A DNA stretch of 64,000 bases. Origin: Microbulbifer agarilyticus. GTDB lineage: Bacteria > Pseudomonadota > Gammaproteobacteria > Pseudomonadales > Cellvibrionaceae. A program made the translations under genes and the position numbers. The notes below the pieces were generated by a model. It did no database searches and was not told where the DNA came from. It saw nothing but the letters and a program-made list of their open reading frames with translations. Below, one piece after another: positions 63,234 to 64,000 of the stretch. The DNA lies in NCBI RefSeq assembly GCF_019800665.1, contig NZ_JAHVKO010000001.1:496001-560000 (forward strand). Reading direction: 5' to 3'. Every line of letters starts with the position of its first letter. Position 1 is the first letter of the stretch.

Positions 63234-64000
63234 TTAGGGTATTGCAGGATGAGGTGACAAGAGACGTTCGCACTGACGAATTCCGTGCACCCAGCGCTTA
63301 CCAAGCTGCTCGCAAGCGGTGCGAACAGAATGGCCAGTGCCTACCAAGGATTTAAACCGGCTTTCAAAATTTCTATTCAGATAGGTCCATTGCTTTGGAT
63401 CAATTTGCAGGCGATCCAGAATGGGAGGAAGTTTTTCGTTGATTGCTCCCCGCTTATCTTCTCGTAGGCAGCGTCCGCTCCAGTCCACCAATTCAATATA
63501 GTCCTCTAGCCGAAACGGTAGGCCTGTAGGCATGGCTTCTTTGGGATTCCCGACAAATGGCAGCAGCGTGGTGGGCTGCTGTGCCTGTTTTGCAGAGAGG
63601 ATACGTTGTTTGATTGAGGTATGGTCCGATGTCTCTGGGGTTTCGGCCATTTTCGCGCGGATTGGATTAAGGTCAACATAAGCCATGCAGGCTGCCAGCG
63701 CCTTTTCGTCCAGTAATGCTTGGGATTTAAAACGGCCCTCCCAGAATCGTCCGCTACACTGGTCTTCGCGATTGGATTCCCGTGCAATAAACTCGTTCAA
63801 GTAGCGCATAAACCAACTGATATCACTCAGCCGTGTCTTCCAGATTTTGGCTACCTCAGACAGTCGTGCAAGTTCGGCAGAATCCAGGGACTCCCCACGG
63901 TAAAAACGCTGCGATAAGGCAGAGCCTTTGCACAGCCGATGCCATCGAGACACCACCTCTAGCAGGTCCCAGCCGTCAGCCTGTTGCTGGTTCACGAATA
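63234..64000 (-). CDS. Y1/REP-associated-type transposase, N-terminus beyond the window
   Basis: The frame is open to the window edge, so the N-terminal catalytic HUH part is missing. The visible 255 residues contain SDISWFMRYLNEFIARESNREDQCSGRFWEGRFKSQALLDEKALAACMAYVDLNPIRAKMAETPE, the conserved central and C-terminal part of REP-associated (IS200-like Y1) transposases, and a specific C-terminal domain (LEDYIELVDWSGRCLREDKRGAI). These proteins act on short palindromic repeats. The GTG at 63993-63995 is an internal codon. No insertion-sequence ends are visible in the window. Confidence 0.87.
   Translation of the reverse strand, partial: FVNQQQADGWDLLEVVSRWHRLCKGSALSQRFYRGESLDSAELARLSEVAKIWKTRLSDISWFMRYLNEFIARESNREDQCSGRFWEGRFKSQALLDEKALAACMAYVDLNPIRAKMAETPETSDHTSIKQRILSAKQAQQPTTLLPFVGNPKEAMPTGLPFRLEDYIELVDWSGRCLREDKRGAINEKLPPILDRLQIDPKQWTYLNRNFESRFKSLVGTGHSVRTACEQLGKRWVHGIRQCERLLSPHPAIP

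Noticed and set aside
63095-63355. Open frame on the plus strand beside the transposase
   Set aside because: It overlaps the transposase C-terminus antisense and shows no recognised domain.
1-64000. tRNA, rRNA and tmRNA genes
   Set aside because: None was recognised by eye on either strand; a tRNAscan/Infernal run would be needed to exclude them fully.

Overview
The window is a 64 kb piece of a marine gammaproteobacterial chromosome. It carries a complete Na+-translocating NADH:quinone oxidoreductase (nqrABCDEF), its maturation genes apbE and nqrM, the divisome-associated gene csiV, and a large secreted alginate lyase with carbohydrate-binding domains and serine-rich linkers. Gene content and order suggest the Cellvibrionales, with Microbulbifer-like bacteria as my best guess. 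That assignment is inference; no rRNA or tRNA gene was seen to confirm it.

Layout. 1-3.7 kb: the end of pyrD, a ribosome modulation factor gene (rmf) on the opposite strand, and the fused 23S rRNA methyltransferase rlmKL. 3.7-8.7 kb: a phospho-signalling cassette made of a transmembrane Ser/Thr kinase fused to a formylglycine-generating-enzyme-like domain, a PP2C phosphatase and a tandem-FHA membrane protein, followed by a thioredoxin-fold protein. 8.8-13.3 kb: lytic transglycosylase slt, ABC-F protein uup and a universal stress protein. 14.2-25.4 kb: topA, two small conserved genes, lexA with two SOS boxes, a psrA-like TetR gene, nagZ, an mscS-type channel, a cold-shock gene, a DUF819 membrane protein and csiV. 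25.6-40.6 kb: mfd, a long-form GAPDH gene behind a HexR-like operator, the nqr operon, apbE, nqrM, sthA and a thioesterase. 41-46.4 kb: a membrane alpha/beta hydrolase and a permease-lolD-permease lipoprotein export operon. From memory, the order topA-lexA-psrA-nagZ-mfd-gap-nqr-sth-lol-DUF2062 closely follows the corresponding Pseudomonas aeruginosa block, without sulA next to lexA.

Accessory parts. At 46.4-49.1 kb a two-catalytic-domain PL7 alginate lyase sits inside that conserved block, between the lol operon and a DUF2062 gene. At 50.7-57.5 kb lies a complete 2-methylcitrate (propionate) operon: a GntR/FCD regulator, prpB, prpC, acnD and prpF. The prpC-acnD gap is made almost entirely of two long inverted repeats. 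After the prpF terminator at about 57.6 kb the sequence becomes much more AT-rich.

The AT-rich part begins a defence-like island. It holds an OLD-family ATPase/TOPRIM nuclease gene 2 bp ahead of a UvrD-like helicase gene, the Gabija (GajA/GajB) arrangement, with both proteins longer than the classical ones. A third gene follows that I do not recognise; its E...D...QxK pattern suggests a PD-(D/E)XK-like nuclease. Then come three tandem 25-bp repeats and a Y1/REP-associated-type transposase gene cut by the window edge. This island, the structured prpC-acnD spacer and the terminator-like hairpin embedded in the start of apbE are the parts most worth a second look.
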